Shown here one piece after another: positions 1 to 7,121 of a stretch of 20,168 nt of DNA. Under the pieces are notes generated by a model. That model did no database searches. It was not told the origin of the DNA and saw nothing but the letters and a program-made list of their open reading frames with translations. Source of the DNA: an uncultured Phascolarctobacterium sp. (GTDB taxonomy: Bacteria > Bacillota > Negativicutes > Acidaminococcales > Acidaminococcaceae). Each line of letters begins with the position of its first letter. Positions within the stretch are counted from its first letter, which is position 1. The stretch covers positions 1 through 20,168 of the forward strand of contig UQWU01000030.1 in assembly GCA_900544885.1 (NCBI GenBank). Direction: 5' to 3'. A program made the position numbers and the translations under genes.

Positions 1-455
1 GCAGTAAAAGCAAGAGTGATAACGTTATATTAACTCTTGTAGAACGTCTTACACGCAAGTACATAGCCATTAAAATCGAAGGAAAAACAACATCTTCCGT
101 TAGTAAAGCTATGGAATACTTGAAAAATTACTATGGCGATAAGTTTAGCCAGATATTCAAAACTATAACAAGTGATAACGGTAGTGAATTTGCTGAACTC
201 GCAAAGCTTGAAGATAACACAAAGACAAAAGTATACTTTGCCCACCCTTACAGTTCATGGGAAAGAGGTTCTAACGAACGTCACAATGGTCTTTTAAGAA
301 GATTTATTCCTAAAGGAAAGAGAATAGGCAAATATACTTCTGATGATATTCTGTTGACAGCAGATTGGTGTAATTTGTTACCCAGGAAAATACTCGGATA
401 CAAATCACCTGATGATCTATTCGAGAATGAGCTTGATAAGATTTATGCAGCTTGA
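1..455 (+). CDS. IS30-family transposase, C-terminal part (5' end outside window)
   Basis: The frame is open from the window edge (first full codon at position 3) to a TGA at 453-455, giving about 150 residues. This is the C-terminal half of a DDE integrase core that cuts and joins transposon ends. The motif TSDNGSEF carries the second catalytic Asp. The block HPYSSWERGSNERHNG, followed by LLRRFIPKG, carries the catalytic Glu; both are hallmarks of IS30-family transposases. The N-terminal helix-turn-helix and first Asp would lie left of the window, so it cannot be said whether the gene is intact. No frameshift is visible in the part seen. It is oriented toward, and convergent with, the minus-strand rqcH gene. 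Confidence 0.9.
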   Translation, partial: SKSKSDNVILTLVERLTRKYIAIKIEGKTTSSVSKAMEYLKNYYGDKFSQIFKTITSDNGSEFAELAKLEDNTKTKVYFAHPYSSWERGSNERHNGLLRRFIPKGKRIGKYTSDDILLTADWCNLLPRKILGYKSPDDLFENELDKIYAA

Positions 456-490
456 TTTTTTAAAAGTGTGCAACTTCTTATTGCAATTTA
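1..490 (+). mobile_element. IS30-family insertion sequence, right end
   Basis: Just after the transposase stop, positions 463-490 read AAAAGTGTGCAACTTC followed by TTATTGCAATTTA. This placement and the GTGTGCAACTT / TTGCAATTT wording resemble IS30-family right inverted repeats. The left end is outside the window, so the inverted repeat and any target duplication cannot be matched. The right boundary near 490 is an estimate. Confidence 0.6.
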
Positions 491-690
491 GGAAATTTTC
501 TTGGAGATAAACTTATGATTAATAATGTCAGAGCGTTTAGTGTATAAGGAATTGTGTACAATCATTCCTTCAGCTCATTGTATTGGCTCGTCACCTTTCC
601 GTAAACGGGACGGTAAGGGTTGGTGTGCTAATGTAGAGCAATGAGAAGAATGAGTGCCTTTAGGAGCATATGGTTTTCGATAATGCAAAA
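491..690. other. Gene-free structured intergenic segment
   Basis: No gene is supported here. The segment contains an AAGGAAT/ATTCCTT hairpin (546-552 with 564-570). A longer nested fold follows: CTCATTG (574-580) with CAATGAG (639-645), CACC (592-595) with GGTG (622-625), CCTT (594-597) with AAGG (615-618), and CCGT (599-602) with ACGG (610-613). It may be a structured RNA, an interspersed palindromic repeat, or the remains of another mobile element. The sequence alone does not decide. Confidence 0.4.
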
Positions 691-722
691 ATCCCTCTCT
701 ACTTGATGTTAGTAAAGAGGGA
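686..722 (-). terminator. Rho-independent terminator of rqcH
   Basis: Read on the minus strand, TCCCTCTTTAC pairs with GTAGAGAGGGA (692-702 with 712-722), 11 bp with one G-U pair and a 9-nt loop, followed by five T residues. The same hairpin has a mismatch on the plus strand, so it fits best as the terminator of the minus-strand gene that ends 14 bp away. Confidence 0.8.
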
Positions 723-735
723 ATAGAAAATAAAT

Positions 736-2472
736 TTATTTAAGATATTTGTCGATAATCTGCATATCCGGTGTAGTGTAGTAAGTATTTTGGTTAGTGA
801 AGATGACAAAACCAGGTTTACTACCTGAGGTTTTTTTGACATAGCGGCGTGCTACGCAGTCAACGGGGATGTTACTGCCGTTACGTGCTTTGCTAAAATA
901 AGCTGCCAATTGTATGGCAGTAGCAATATCTTCGTCATGAGCTTGGGATAGGGTGGTTTTCAAAATAACATGGGAACCGGGGATGTCTTTAGTATGGAAC
1001 CATAAATCACGTGGTCCGCCGACAGTAAAGGTTACATAATCGTTTTGTTTATTATTTTTACCGATATAGATATCCGTATCTTCGTTGAGTTTGATGTGCA
1101 GGGGCTGGGATTTTTGCATGGAGATGTTTTTCTTTTTGCCGATTACTTTAATTAAGCCGGCAGTAACCATTTCCAAACGAATTTCTTCGATTTCATTTTT
1201 GCTAGTGGCAGTTAATAAGGAAGAATCAAGGCTAGCTAAGTATTTTAGCATTTCTTCAGCAGTATCAATCTGCGTACGGATTTCACTTTGAGCACGTTTA
1301 TATTTATTATAGCGTTTATAATATGCTTGAGCGTTTTCAGTAGGTGAAAGAATTGGTGAAAGCTGTACCGTAACGGTTTCTCCATCATAAATGTTAATTA
1401 GTTCGGCACTGGTCTGACCTTTTTTGATTTGGTAAATATTGGCCATAATGGTGTCCGCCAGCATACGCTGCACTTCGGCATTATCGGCATTTTTTAAATC
1501 TTCTTTTAAAACTTGCAGTTTCTTTGTCAGTTTAGCAGTTTCGGCAGCGACTATTTTTTGCAGTTGTTCGTGCTGTGGTAGTTGAATGGGCTGTAATTGG
1601 ACTGCGTAATTAATAGCAGTGTTGATGTCAGCAAATTCTTGGACGTGCATACCTTCACTGAGGTTGTGCGGTGGCAGGGTCAGAATTGTTTTTACCTGAT
1701 TAGTTTTCCCGATGAGAGCATAAACAGCGTGTTCCTGACCATTATTAATCTTTTCTTGGAAAGCATTGATAACCTTGCTCAAGGCTTGACAGGAGGGAGT
1801 GTCTAGCTGTACTTCATTGGGCAGAATATCGGCGGCAGTGAGTAGTTCAGCGGCAGTTGCTTTGCCTATGCCTACAGTACTGCCGATGAAGGCTTTCAGA
1901 AAATTAGCCGATGGCTGGCTGTTAGCGTCGGCAACGATTTTCTCCGGTGCTACAGTCAAGATATTGTTACCGTTTTGTTCCGGTGGTGCTACGTAAGGTT
2001 TGCCGGGAACGATACTGCGGTAACTACTTTGGGCTGCTGTGACGTGTTTTAAGCTGTCGATGATGATATCATTTTGCGTAAGGATGATATTACTATTCTT
2101 GCCTGTCAGCTCAAAAATAAGCTTTTTAGTAATGATTTTACTAGAATTGCCTAGCATATCGATTTCTAAAGTGATGATACGGTCTAAACCGCTCTGACTG
2201 ATTTTAGTAATGCGTCCTTCTTCCAGGTGCTTACGCAAAAGCATACAAAAGGCTGGGGGAGTGTTGGGGTTTTCAGGCATTTTTTCTGGAATATATAATG
2301 CCGGACTGCCACTGTTATTGTCGCCTAAAAGAGCTATGGTATCACGGCTACGGCGTAATAACAGCAATACAGCATGGGGATTAGGCATGAAGACGCGGTA
2401 AATTTTACTGCCAAGTAATTCTTGCTTTAATTTATCTGTTAAAAATTTGAGAGTTAAACCTTCTAAATTCAT
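736..2472 (-). CDS. rqcH: RqcH / NFACT-family ribosome quality control protein
   Basis: RqcH binds stalled, peptidyl-tRNA-obstructed 50S subunits and recruits alanyl-tRNA to add C-terminal alanine tails that mark the nascent chain for degradation. The protein has 578 residues, the usual size. The N-terminal NFACT-N domain contains the LDR motif (Asp97-Arg98), the same positions shown to matter in B. subtilis RqcH. A charged helical, probably coiled-coil region fills the middle (about 290-430). The C-terminal NFACT-R domain carries GPRDLWFHTKDIPGSHVILK (486-505). An AAAGGAG ribosome site lies about 8 nt before the ATG. Older databases call this family 'fibronectin-binding protein', but there is no signal peptide and an extracellular role is unlikely. 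It stands alone, divergent from yicC, with its own terminator and a likely promoter. Confidence 0.93.
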   Translation of the reverse strand: MNLEGLTLKFLTDKLKQELLGSKIYRVFMPNPHAVLLLLRRSRDTIALLGDNNSGSPALYIPEKMPENPNTPPAFCMLLRKHLEEGRITKISQSGLDRIITLEIDMLGNSSKIITKKLIFELTGKNSNIILTQNDIIIDSLKHVTAAQSSYRSIVPGKPYVAPPEQNGNNILTVAPEKIVADANSQPSANFLKAFIGSTVGIGKATAAELLTAADILPNEVQLDTPSCQALSKVINAFQEKINNGQEHAVYALIGKTNQVKTILTLPPHNLSEGMHVQEFADINTAINYAVQLQPIQLPQHEQLQKIVAAETAKLTKKLQVLKEDLKNADNAEVQRMLADTIMANIYQIKKGQTSAELINIYDGETVTVQLSPILSPTENAQAYYKRYNKYKRAQSEIRTQIDTAEEMLKYLASLDSSLLTATSKNEIEEIRLEMVTAGLIKVIGKKKNISMQKSQPLHIKLNEDTDIYIGKNNKQNDYVTFTVGGPRDLWFHTKDIPGSHVILKTTLSQAHDEDIATAIQLAAYFSKARNGSNIPVDCVARRYVKKTSGSKPGFVIFTNQNTYYTTPDMQIIDKYLK

Positions 2473-2549
2473 TTTTAATGCTCCTTTATATATAGCAGCA
2501 GAACTGCTAAGGTTTATTAAGTTAATGAGCTGAAAGAAGCTCTGTTAGT

Positions 2550-2578
2550 ATCTTACAATAATAGAAGTATTCTTTCAA
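2550..2578 (-). promoter_or_regulatory. Candidate promoter of rqcH
   Basis: On the minus strand, TTGAAA (2578-2573), a 17-nt spacer and TAAGAT (2555-2550) give a plausible sigma-A promoter about 75 bp upstream of the rqcH start. The -10 box matches consensus in only four of six positions. Confidence 0.4.
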
Positions 2579-2757
2579 GTCGCCACCTGCACCAACAAAC
2601 AATATTATGGTGGTGCTGAAAGGTGTATGTTAGCCAATTAGCTGAATTTAAATTTTGTACCAAGTGTAAACATCGATGAAAAAATACGTAAAAACAAGCG
2701 AAAATGTTAGAAAAATCGAGGAATTTAAAGAAAAGTGCTGAAATGACTTGCAAAATA

Positions 2758-2766
2758 TGTTATAAT
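2758..2766 (+). promoter_or_regulatory. Extended -10 promoter of the yicC-coaBC operon
   Basis: TGTTATAAT is a perfect extended -10 (TGn plus TATAAT at 2761-2766), about 90 bp upstream of yicC. The sequence 17 nt upstream (CTGAAA, 2738-2743) is a weak -35 box, as is common when a TGn motif is present. Confidence 0.55.
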
Positions 2767-2855
2767 ATTTCTTCAAGATAAGCATGATAAACAGAGCTTA
2801 TTTATTCAATATGTAAAAATAAATACCTATAAGGGTAAAGTTTGGGAGGATTTCC

Positions 2856-3755
2856 GTGTTAAAAAGCATGACCGGTTTTGGCCGCGGTGAATATGAAGAT
2901 GCAGATTTTTCCGTCACCGTGGAAATGAAAACTGTAAATCACCGTTATAATGAAGTTGCAATCCGTTTACCGCGTTTTTTAAATCCTTTGGAAGATAAAA
3001 TCCGCAAAACTATTTTGAAAACTGTTAGCCGTGGTCGTATTGATGTATTTATCAATGCAGATTACACCACTAGCGGCAATTGTACTTTAAAAGTAGATAA
3101 AAATTTGGCCTCTGCTTATCATAAAGCATTGCAGGAGGTCGGTGAAGCTATCGGTGCCGATGAAACAGGCATTAACACTGCTTCTGAAATTCTTTATTTA
3201 TCCCGTTGCCCGGATGTTATCAATATCAAAGAAGGCTTCTTTGATGTAGACAGCGTATGGCCGAAAGTAGAACAAGCTTTAAAACAAGCTCTGGATAACT
3301 TAGTAGCTATGCGTGAAACTGAAGGCGGAAATATTTATGGTGATTTTATCTACCGTGCTGATTTAATCGCCGAAAAACTGGCTTTGATTGAAGAACGTTC
3401 TCCGCAAGTGGTGGAAGAATATCAAGCTAAGCTGACTGAACGTCTGACTAATCTTTTAGCTGATAATAATATTACTGTAGAGCCGGAACGTTTGTTGCAG
3501 GAAGTGGCTATTTTTGCCGACCGTACCAGCATTACCGAAGAAATTGTTCGTCTGAAGAGCCATATCAAGCAATTTAAAACTATCATCGCTTCCGATCAAC
3601 CTGTAGGTCGTAAGCTGGACTTCTTGATTCAAGAATTTAATCGCGAAGCTAATACCATTGCTTCTAAAGCAAATGATTATACTCTGGCACAAATCGTGGT
3701 AGAAATTAAAGCTGAAATCGAGAAAATCCGCGAACAAATTCAAAACATCGAATAA
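2856..3755 (+). CDS. yicC: YicC/YloC-family endoribonuclease
   Basis: Members of this family are endoribonucleases; in E. coli YicC has been linked to turnover of a small RNA. The protein has 299 residues, the normal length. It opens with the family signature MLKSMTGFGRG and the N-terminal YicC domain (about 1-160), and ends with the conserved DUF1732 block around ITEEIVRLKSHIKQF and GRKLDFLIQEFNREANT. The start is a GTG preceded at a short distance by GGGAGGA. It is the first gene of a cluster, 26 bp before remA, in the order yicC-remA-gmk-rpoZ-coaBC that is common in Firmicutes. The function is taken from the family; nothing here refines it. Confidence 0.93.
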   Translation: MLKSMTGFGRGEYEDADFSVTVEMKTVNHRYNEVAIRLPRFLNPLEDKIRKTILKTVSRGRIDVFINADYTTSGNCTLKVDKNLASAYHKALQEVGEAIGADETGINTASEILYLSRCPDVINIKEGFFDVDSVWPKVEQALKQALDNLVAMRETEGGNIYGDFIYRADLIAEKLALIEERSPQVVEEYQAKLTERLTNLLADNNITVEPERLLQEVAIFADRTSITEEIVRLKSHIKQFKTIIASDQPVGRKLDFLIQEFNREANTIASKANDYTLAQIVVEIKAEIEKIREQIQNIE

Positions 3756-3781
3756 TAAGATGAAGTAACTTTGGAGGGAAT

Positions 3782-4042
3782 ATGGATATTAAGCTTATCA
3801 ATATTGGCTTTGGCAACATCGTTGCAGCTAATCGTGTAATTTCTATTATCAGTCCGGAATCAGCACCAATTAAGCGTATTATCCAGGAAGCGCGCGACAA
3901 GGGTATGCTGATTGACGCTACCTATGGTCGCCGCACCCGTGCTGTTGTTGTTGCAGACAGCGGACATATTATTTTATCGGCTGTGCAGCCGGAAACCGTT
4001 GCTAATCGTCTTGTAGCAAATGATGAAGAGGAAGAAGAATAG
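3782..4042 (+). CDS. remA: RemA-like extracellular matrix regulator (DUF370)
   Basis: This is an 86-residue protein beginning MDIKLINIGFGNIVAANRV, with SAPIKRIIQEARDKGMLIDAT and YGRRTRAVVV, all diagnostic of the DUF370/RemA family. In Bacillus subtilis RemA is a DNA-binding activator of biofilm matrix and osmoprotection genes. In Negativicutes the targets are unknown. The C-terminus is a run of Glu residues, which would make it strongly acidic. A GGAGGG ribosome site precedes the ATG closely. The gene sits between yicC and gmk, its usual place in Firmicutes. The DNA-binding role here is inferred from the family. Confidence 0.9.
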   Translation: MDIKLINIGFGNIVAANRVISIISPESAPIKRIIQEARDKGMLIDATYGRRTRAVVVADSGHIILSAVQPETVANRLVANDEEEEE

Positions 4043-4054
4043 GTGGTAGGGAAT

Positions 4055-4687
4055 ATGAGTAAGCATGAGGAAAATGTTACTCCGAAGGGAGTTCTGTTGG
4101 TAGTATCCGGTCCGTCCGGTGCCGGCAAAGGTACTATCTGCCAGATTTTACGTGACCATTTGCCCGATTTGGGCTATTCTATATCTGTAACTACACGTCA
4201 ACCGCGTGTAGGCGAAGTTGATGGTGTAAATTATTTCTTTAAAACTGTAGATGAGGTTAAGGAAATGATTGCCGCAGGAGATTTACTGGAATATGCTGAG
4301 GTTTATGGTAATTATTACGGTACTCCGCGTCAATATGTAATGGATTTACTCAATAGTGGTCATGACGTATTATTAGAAATTGATATTCAAGGTGCATTGC
4401 AGATTAAAGAACGTTTCCCTGAAGGCATTTTTGTGTTCATTGTTCCGCCTTCTTTAGATGAGCTGTCCGCACGTATTTATAAACGTGGCACCGACAGCGA
4501 GGAAGTAATCAAACGCAGAATGGCTTCTGCTGCCAGCGAGCTGACCTATGCAGCTAAATATGACTATATCATCGTTAATGATGTTGCGGAAAAAGCTGCT
4601 AAAAAAGTGCTTACTATTATGGAAGCAGAAAGATATCGTGTTGACAGAACTTATTTTATCGTTGATAAAATCTGTAAACATAAATAA
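4055..4687 (+). CDS. gmk: Guanylate kinase
   Basis: Gmk phosphorylates GMP to GDP with ATP in the cytoplasm, feeding GTP and dGTP pools. The P-loop GPSGAGKGT (residues 19-27) is followed by the GMP-binding segment TTRQPRVGEVDGVNYFF and by LLEYAEVYGNYYGTP, then LLEIDIQGA and the lid-region arginines (KRRM). The length of 210 residues fits the family. An upstream in-frame GTG at 4043 is possible. The ATG at 4055 is preferred because AGGTGG (4041-4046) lies 8 nt upstream and the GTG lacks a site of its own. The ribosome site overlaps the remA stop codon, so the two are likely translationally coupled. It is the second-to-last step before GTP, the precursor of the pterin genes at 14081-16903. Confidence 0.95.
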   Translation: MSKHEENVTPKGVLLVVSGPSGAGKGTICQILRDHLPDLGYSISVTTRQPRVGEVDGVNYFFKTVDEVKEMIAAGDLLEYAEVYGNYYGTPRQYVMDLLNSGHDVLLEIDIQGALQIKERFPEGIFVFIVPPSLDELSARIYKRGTDSEEVIKRRMASAASELTYAAKYDYIIVNDVAEKAAKKVLTIMEAERYRVDRTYFIVDKICKHK

Positions 4688-4752
4688 TTTGCAGAGTAAT
4701 AAAATAGTAAAAAGAATTTTAATGTATTAGTGTGATTAAGGAGTGATTATTA

Positions 4753-4947
4753 ATGTCTATGGTAGATCCGTCCATCGATTATTTAGCAGAAAAGGTTGAC
4801 AGCAAGTACACTCTCGTAATTCTTGCTGCTAAAAGAGCTCGTGAACTGACCGTTCCCGGCGTTAACGCTGATGAAAAAGAAGTAAGCACTGCTTTAAAAG
4901 AAATTGCTAAGGATACTATTACCTACGAACGTACTAAAAACGTTTAA
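4753..4947 (+). CDS. rpoZ: RNA polymerase omega subunit
   Basis: This 64-residue protein begins MSMVDPSIDYLAEKVDSKYT and continues with LVILAAKRARELT and VSTALKEIAKDTITYE, the conserved core of omega, which chaperones and stabilises the beta' subunit. It follows gmk by 65 bp, the standard arrangement. AAGGAG lies about 9 nt before the ATG. It is short but complete for a Firmicute omega. The next gene, coaBC, is normally close behind; here the two are separated by a putative IS605-derived element, which may affect read-through. Confidence 0.92.
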   Translation: MSMVDPSIDYLAEKVDSKYTLVILAAKRARELTVPGVNADEKEVSTALKEIAKDTITYERTKNV

Positions 4948-4964
4948 TTTTAACCTAATTCGCC

Positions 4965-5183
4965 ATAAGTACTCCATCTTTTAGGTGGGGATGAAGGTGG
5001 TAGCTGTAATATTAGGGAAAAGGCTAGAAAACTTGCGGCCTCCAAAACCTAAAATACCGTGGTTCGCACGGAAATCTACGCCTGTGGAGAGTGTGTAAGA
5101 TGCATAAACTCTTAGCATTTATTTGTGCAGTTCTCGTTGAAGCAGGAAGCTCCCTCTTCTATAGGTGGGAGTACGTTCACTGA
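4965..5183 (+). mobile_element. IS200/IS605-derived short element with tnpB 3' remnant
   Basis: This stretch between rpoZ and coaBC has no intact gene. At its right end GAAGCAGGAAGCTCCC, TCTTCTATA, GGTGGGAG then TACGTTCAC form the hairpin and tail typical of IS200/IS605 right ends, where tnpB and its omega RNA finish. At its left end CTCC-ATCTT-TTA-GGTGGGG (4972-4990) is a similar imperfect palindrome. Between them, codons at 5056-5112 read TVVRTEIYACGECVRC, like the YACG-containing C-terminus of TnpB. A different frame at 5136-5180 reads VEAGSSLFYRWEYVH then stop, also like TnpB C-termini. The two frames differ by one base, so the coding part is decayed. It may be a non-autonomous palindrome-ended element mobilised in trans by TnpA. 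Boundaries are estimates. Confidence 0.6.
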
Positions 5184-5211
5184 AAAAGAAAAATAACAGG
5201 AGGTATAGATC

Positions 5212-6423
5212 TTGTTAAAAGGGAAAAAAATAGTATTAGGTGTTACCGGCGGTATCGCGGTATACAAAGCTGTCGATTTAGTCAGCAGACTGCGTAAGCA
5301 AGGTGCACAGGTGCGTGTGGTTATGACTGAACATGCACAGCAATTCGTGACCCCGCTTACCTTTAAGGAAATAAGCGGTAATCAGGTTGCTGTTTCCATG
5401 TGGAGTGCCAATCAGGAATTTAATGTGGAGCATATTTCCTTGGCTAACTGGGCAGATGTATTTTTAGTAGCACCTGCTACGGCAAACATTTTAGCTAAAA
5501 TGGCCTATGGCTTAGCTGACGATTTGCTCAGCACTACTTTGCTGGCATCTCCGGCACCGATTATTGTTTGTCCGGCAATGAATACCAATATGTATTTGAA
5601 TCCTGCTACTACCGAGAATATTGCCAAACTCGAGAGCCGTGGCGTAACTGTAATGCCCCCTGCTGTAGGTATGTTGGCCTGCGGTACCAGTGGTCCCGGT
5701 CGTCTGCCTGAACCGCAGCAGATTGTAGAATTTGTCAGTGCTTTCTTTGCCCGCCGTGAGGGCGATATGCGTGGCCTGAAGGTTCTTGTTACCGCTGCCG
5801 GCACTCGTGAGCCTATCGATCCCGTTCGCTTTGTAGGAAATCGTTCCAGCGGAAAAATGGGCTATGCTGTAGCACAAATGGCTGCTGAACGTGGTGCTGA
5901 AGTACTTTTAATCAGCGGTCCGTCTGCTTTGAGTATTCCTGCGAATGTAAAAGCCATTAACGTGGAAACTACTAATGAAATGCTCAATGTCTGCTTAGAT
6001 GCTTATGATGATGTGGATATCGTTATCAAAGCTGCAGCAGTAGCTGATTATCGTCCACGTGATGTTGCTGATCAGAAAATTAAGAAGAAAACCGATGATG
6101 CCTTAACAGTTGTTATGGATAAGAATCCGGATATCTTAAAAACCTTGGGTGGTAAGAAAACCCATCAGGTATTGGTAGGCTTTGCGGCTGAAACTCAAAA
6201 TCTCCTTGCTAATGCCCGCGAAAAAGTTGTTAAGAAAAATCTTGATATGATTGTTGCTAACGATGTTACTGCAGCTGGTGCAGGCTTTAACGCTGATACC
6301 AATATCGTTAAATTCCTGTTCGCCAACGGCGATGTACAGGCTTTGGAGAAAATGCCGAAAACAGCAGTAGCTAACTGCATTTTGAATGAGGCTTTGAAAA
6401 TTTATCATACTAGAGAAAAATAA
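5212..6423 (+). CDS. coaBC: Bifunctional phosphopantothenoylcysteine decarboxylase / phosphopantothenate-cysteine ligase
   Basis: CoaBC joins cysteine to 4'-phosphopantothenate (CoaB, using CTP) and decarboxylates the product with FMN (CoaC) on the way to coenzyme A. The 403 residues comprise an N-terminal flavoprotein CoaC domain (about 1-185) and a C-terminal CoaB domain. CoaC shows GVTGGIAVYKA, the active-site His74 in VEHISLANWAD, the PAMNTNMY motif (121-128) and the catalytic Cys157 in ACGTSGPGRLPEP. CoaB shows the conserved NRSSGKMG (210-217) and Lys289 in ADQKIKKK. The start is a TTG with AGGAGG eight nt upstream; no better ATG exists. It is the last gene before a strong terminator. 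Confidence 0.96.
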   Translation: MLKGKKIVLGVTGGIAVYKAVDLVSRLRKQGAQVRVVMTEHAQQFVTPLTFKEISGNQVAVSMWSANQEFNVEHISLANWADVFLVAPATANILAKMAYGLADDLLSTTLLASPAPIIVCPAMNTNMYLNPATTENIAKLESRGVTVMPPAVGMLACGTSGPGRLPEPQQIVEFVSAFFARREGDMRGLKVLVTAAGTREPIDPVRFVGNRSSGKMGYAVAQMAAERGAEVLLISGPSALSIPANVKAINVETTNEMLNVCLDAYDDVDIVIKAAAVADYRPRDVADQKIKKKTDDALTVVMDKNPDILKTLGGKKTHQVLVGFAAETQNLLANAREKVVKKNLDMIVANDVTAAGAGFNADTNIVKFLFANGDVQALEKMPKTAVANCILNEALKIYHTREK

Positions 6424-6427
6424 GTTG

Positions 6428-6473
6428 AGCTAATTTTAGGCACCGATGTTATGTCGGTGCCTTTAGCTTTTTT
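6428..6473 (+). terminator. Rho-independent terminator after coaBC
   Basis: AGGCACCGA (6438-6446) pairs perfectly with TCGGTGCCT (6454-6462). The stem is extended by an outer AGCTAA/TTAGCT pair (6428-6433 with 6463-6468) and followed by six T residues. It begins a few bases after the coaBC stop and closes the yicC-coaBC operon. Confidence 0.93.
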
Positions 6474-6543
6474 GTGTGATATAAAAAATACAGGTAGATT
6501 TTATTTATATAAGCAAGGGCAAGCAGGTACTGTGAAAGAGAAG

Positions 6544-6570
6544 TAGTTTCTATGTATAATAAAATTTTAT
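6544..6570 (+). repeat. 27-bp direct repeat, copy 1
   Basis: An exact 27-bp copy of positions 7482-7508, which include the start codon and first six codons of the fic gene. A shorter shared word, ATAAGCAAG, precedes both copies (6509-6517 and 7459-7467). In this copy the frame runs on as MYNKIL and then 19 unrelated codons to a stop. It is therefore not a functional fic gene; it may be a relic of duplication or insertion. Confidence 0.8.
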
Positions 6571-6771
6571 TCCTACGTTACAACGAGAACCCCATGATTG
6601 GAGAATCTAGAGCTAGAAGTCGTAGGTGAGTACTTTGGTTATGACCTGACCGCTGAAGTTTTGCTTGCCGTCTAATGACATACTGACAATGCAGCAAGTA
6701 TAATTAATATACTTTTTTTCATAACTTTTTATTTTCTTTTATTTTTTACGCTATTTTTTAACGTATATTTT
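6571..6771. other. Gene-free segment between direct repeat and mazE
   Basis: No gene is supported. CCTACG (6572-6577) and CGTAGG (6621-6626) form a 6-bp inverted repeat around a 43-nt interior that includes codons reading NENPMIGESRARSRR then stop, which resembles a short protein C-terminus but cannot be assigned. From about 6700 the DNA becomes very AT-rich, leading into the mazE promoter. Confidence 0.35.
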
Positions 6772-6780
6772 TGGTATAAT
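6772..6780 (+). promoter_or_regulatory. Extended -10 promoter of the toxin-antitoxin pair
   Basis: TGGTATAAT contains TGn plus a perfect TATAAT (6775-6780), about 70 bp before the antitoxin start in very AT-rich DNA. No good -35 box is seen at 17 nt. A weak inverted TACG/CGTA pair (6747-6750, 6762-6765) overlaps it and could be part of an operator, as these antitoxins usually repress their own promoter. Confidence 0.5.
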
Positions 6781-6851
6781 ATAATAAAGCAAATTTCACT
6801 TGTCTTAATTATGTGAAGGTGCTATTAAATATAAAAGAGAAGAGGATATTT

Positions 6852-7121
6852 ATGGATAATGTTATAAAAAAAACTATCAATATCGAATTAACTCCAGATA
6901 TTTATAACAAATTAAAAACTCTTTCCAATAAAAAGATTATCAATAGTATGCGTAGTTTTTGCACTAAGGCAATATCTGATAAAATTCTTGAATTGGAGAA
7001 AGAAAGAAAAATTAAAATGATGCTTGAGGCAGCTAGCGACCCTGAATATCTTGCTCGTTGCAAAGAAATTCAGGATGATTACAGACATATTGATTATTCC
7101 GGTGGTAAAGAAGAATGGTAA
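6852..7121 (+). CDS. MazE-like ribbon-helix-helix antitoxin
   Basis: This is an 89-residue protein whose N-terminus (KKTINIELTPDIYNKLKTLS) has the beta strand followed by helices expected of a ribbon-helix-helix DNA-binding domain. The C-terminal part, rich in charged residues and ending EIQDDYRHIDYSGGKEEW, would wrap the toxin. The ATG at 6852 is chosen over the in-frame GTG at 6813 because AGAGGA lies 5 nt upstream. It overlaps the toxin gene by 7 bp (TAA at 7119-7121, toxin ATG at 7115), so the two are translationally coupled. The identity rests mainly on the downstream MazF-like toxin and on the fold-like pattern; sequence similarity to characterised MazE is low. Confidence 0.78.
   Translation: MDNVIKKTINIELTPDIYNKLKTLSNKKIINSMRSFCTKAISDKILELEKERKIKMMLEAASDPEYLARCKEIQDDYRHIDYSGGKEEW

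Larger units (their letters stand above)
2473..2855. other. Divergent intergenic region between rqcH and yicC
   Basis: No gene is supported; a 66-codon minus-strand reading frame here lacks a ribosome site and family features. The region holds the opposed candidate promoters of rqcH and yicC and a bulged 11-bp hairpin: CACCTGCACCA (2584-2594) pairs with TGGTGC (2611-2616) and AGGTG (2621-2625), with TGAA bulged out. A small GAGCT/AGCTC hairpin (2527-2542) sits near the predicted start of the rqcH transcript. Confidence 0.5.

Noticed and set aside
736..2472. Annotation as a fibronectin-binding adhesin
   Set aside because: There is no signal peptide or anchor, and the DR motif and DLWFH block match the RqcH ribosome-quality-control family.
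2553..2753. 66-codon minus-strand frame between rqcH and yicC
   Set aside because: No Shine-Dalgarno sequence and no recognisable family; it overlaps the candidate rqcH promoter.
4965..5183. T-box or other classic riboswitch upstream of coaBC
   Set aside because: No T-box sequence or known aptamer core is seen; the end hairpins and TnpB-like codons fit an IS605 derivative better.
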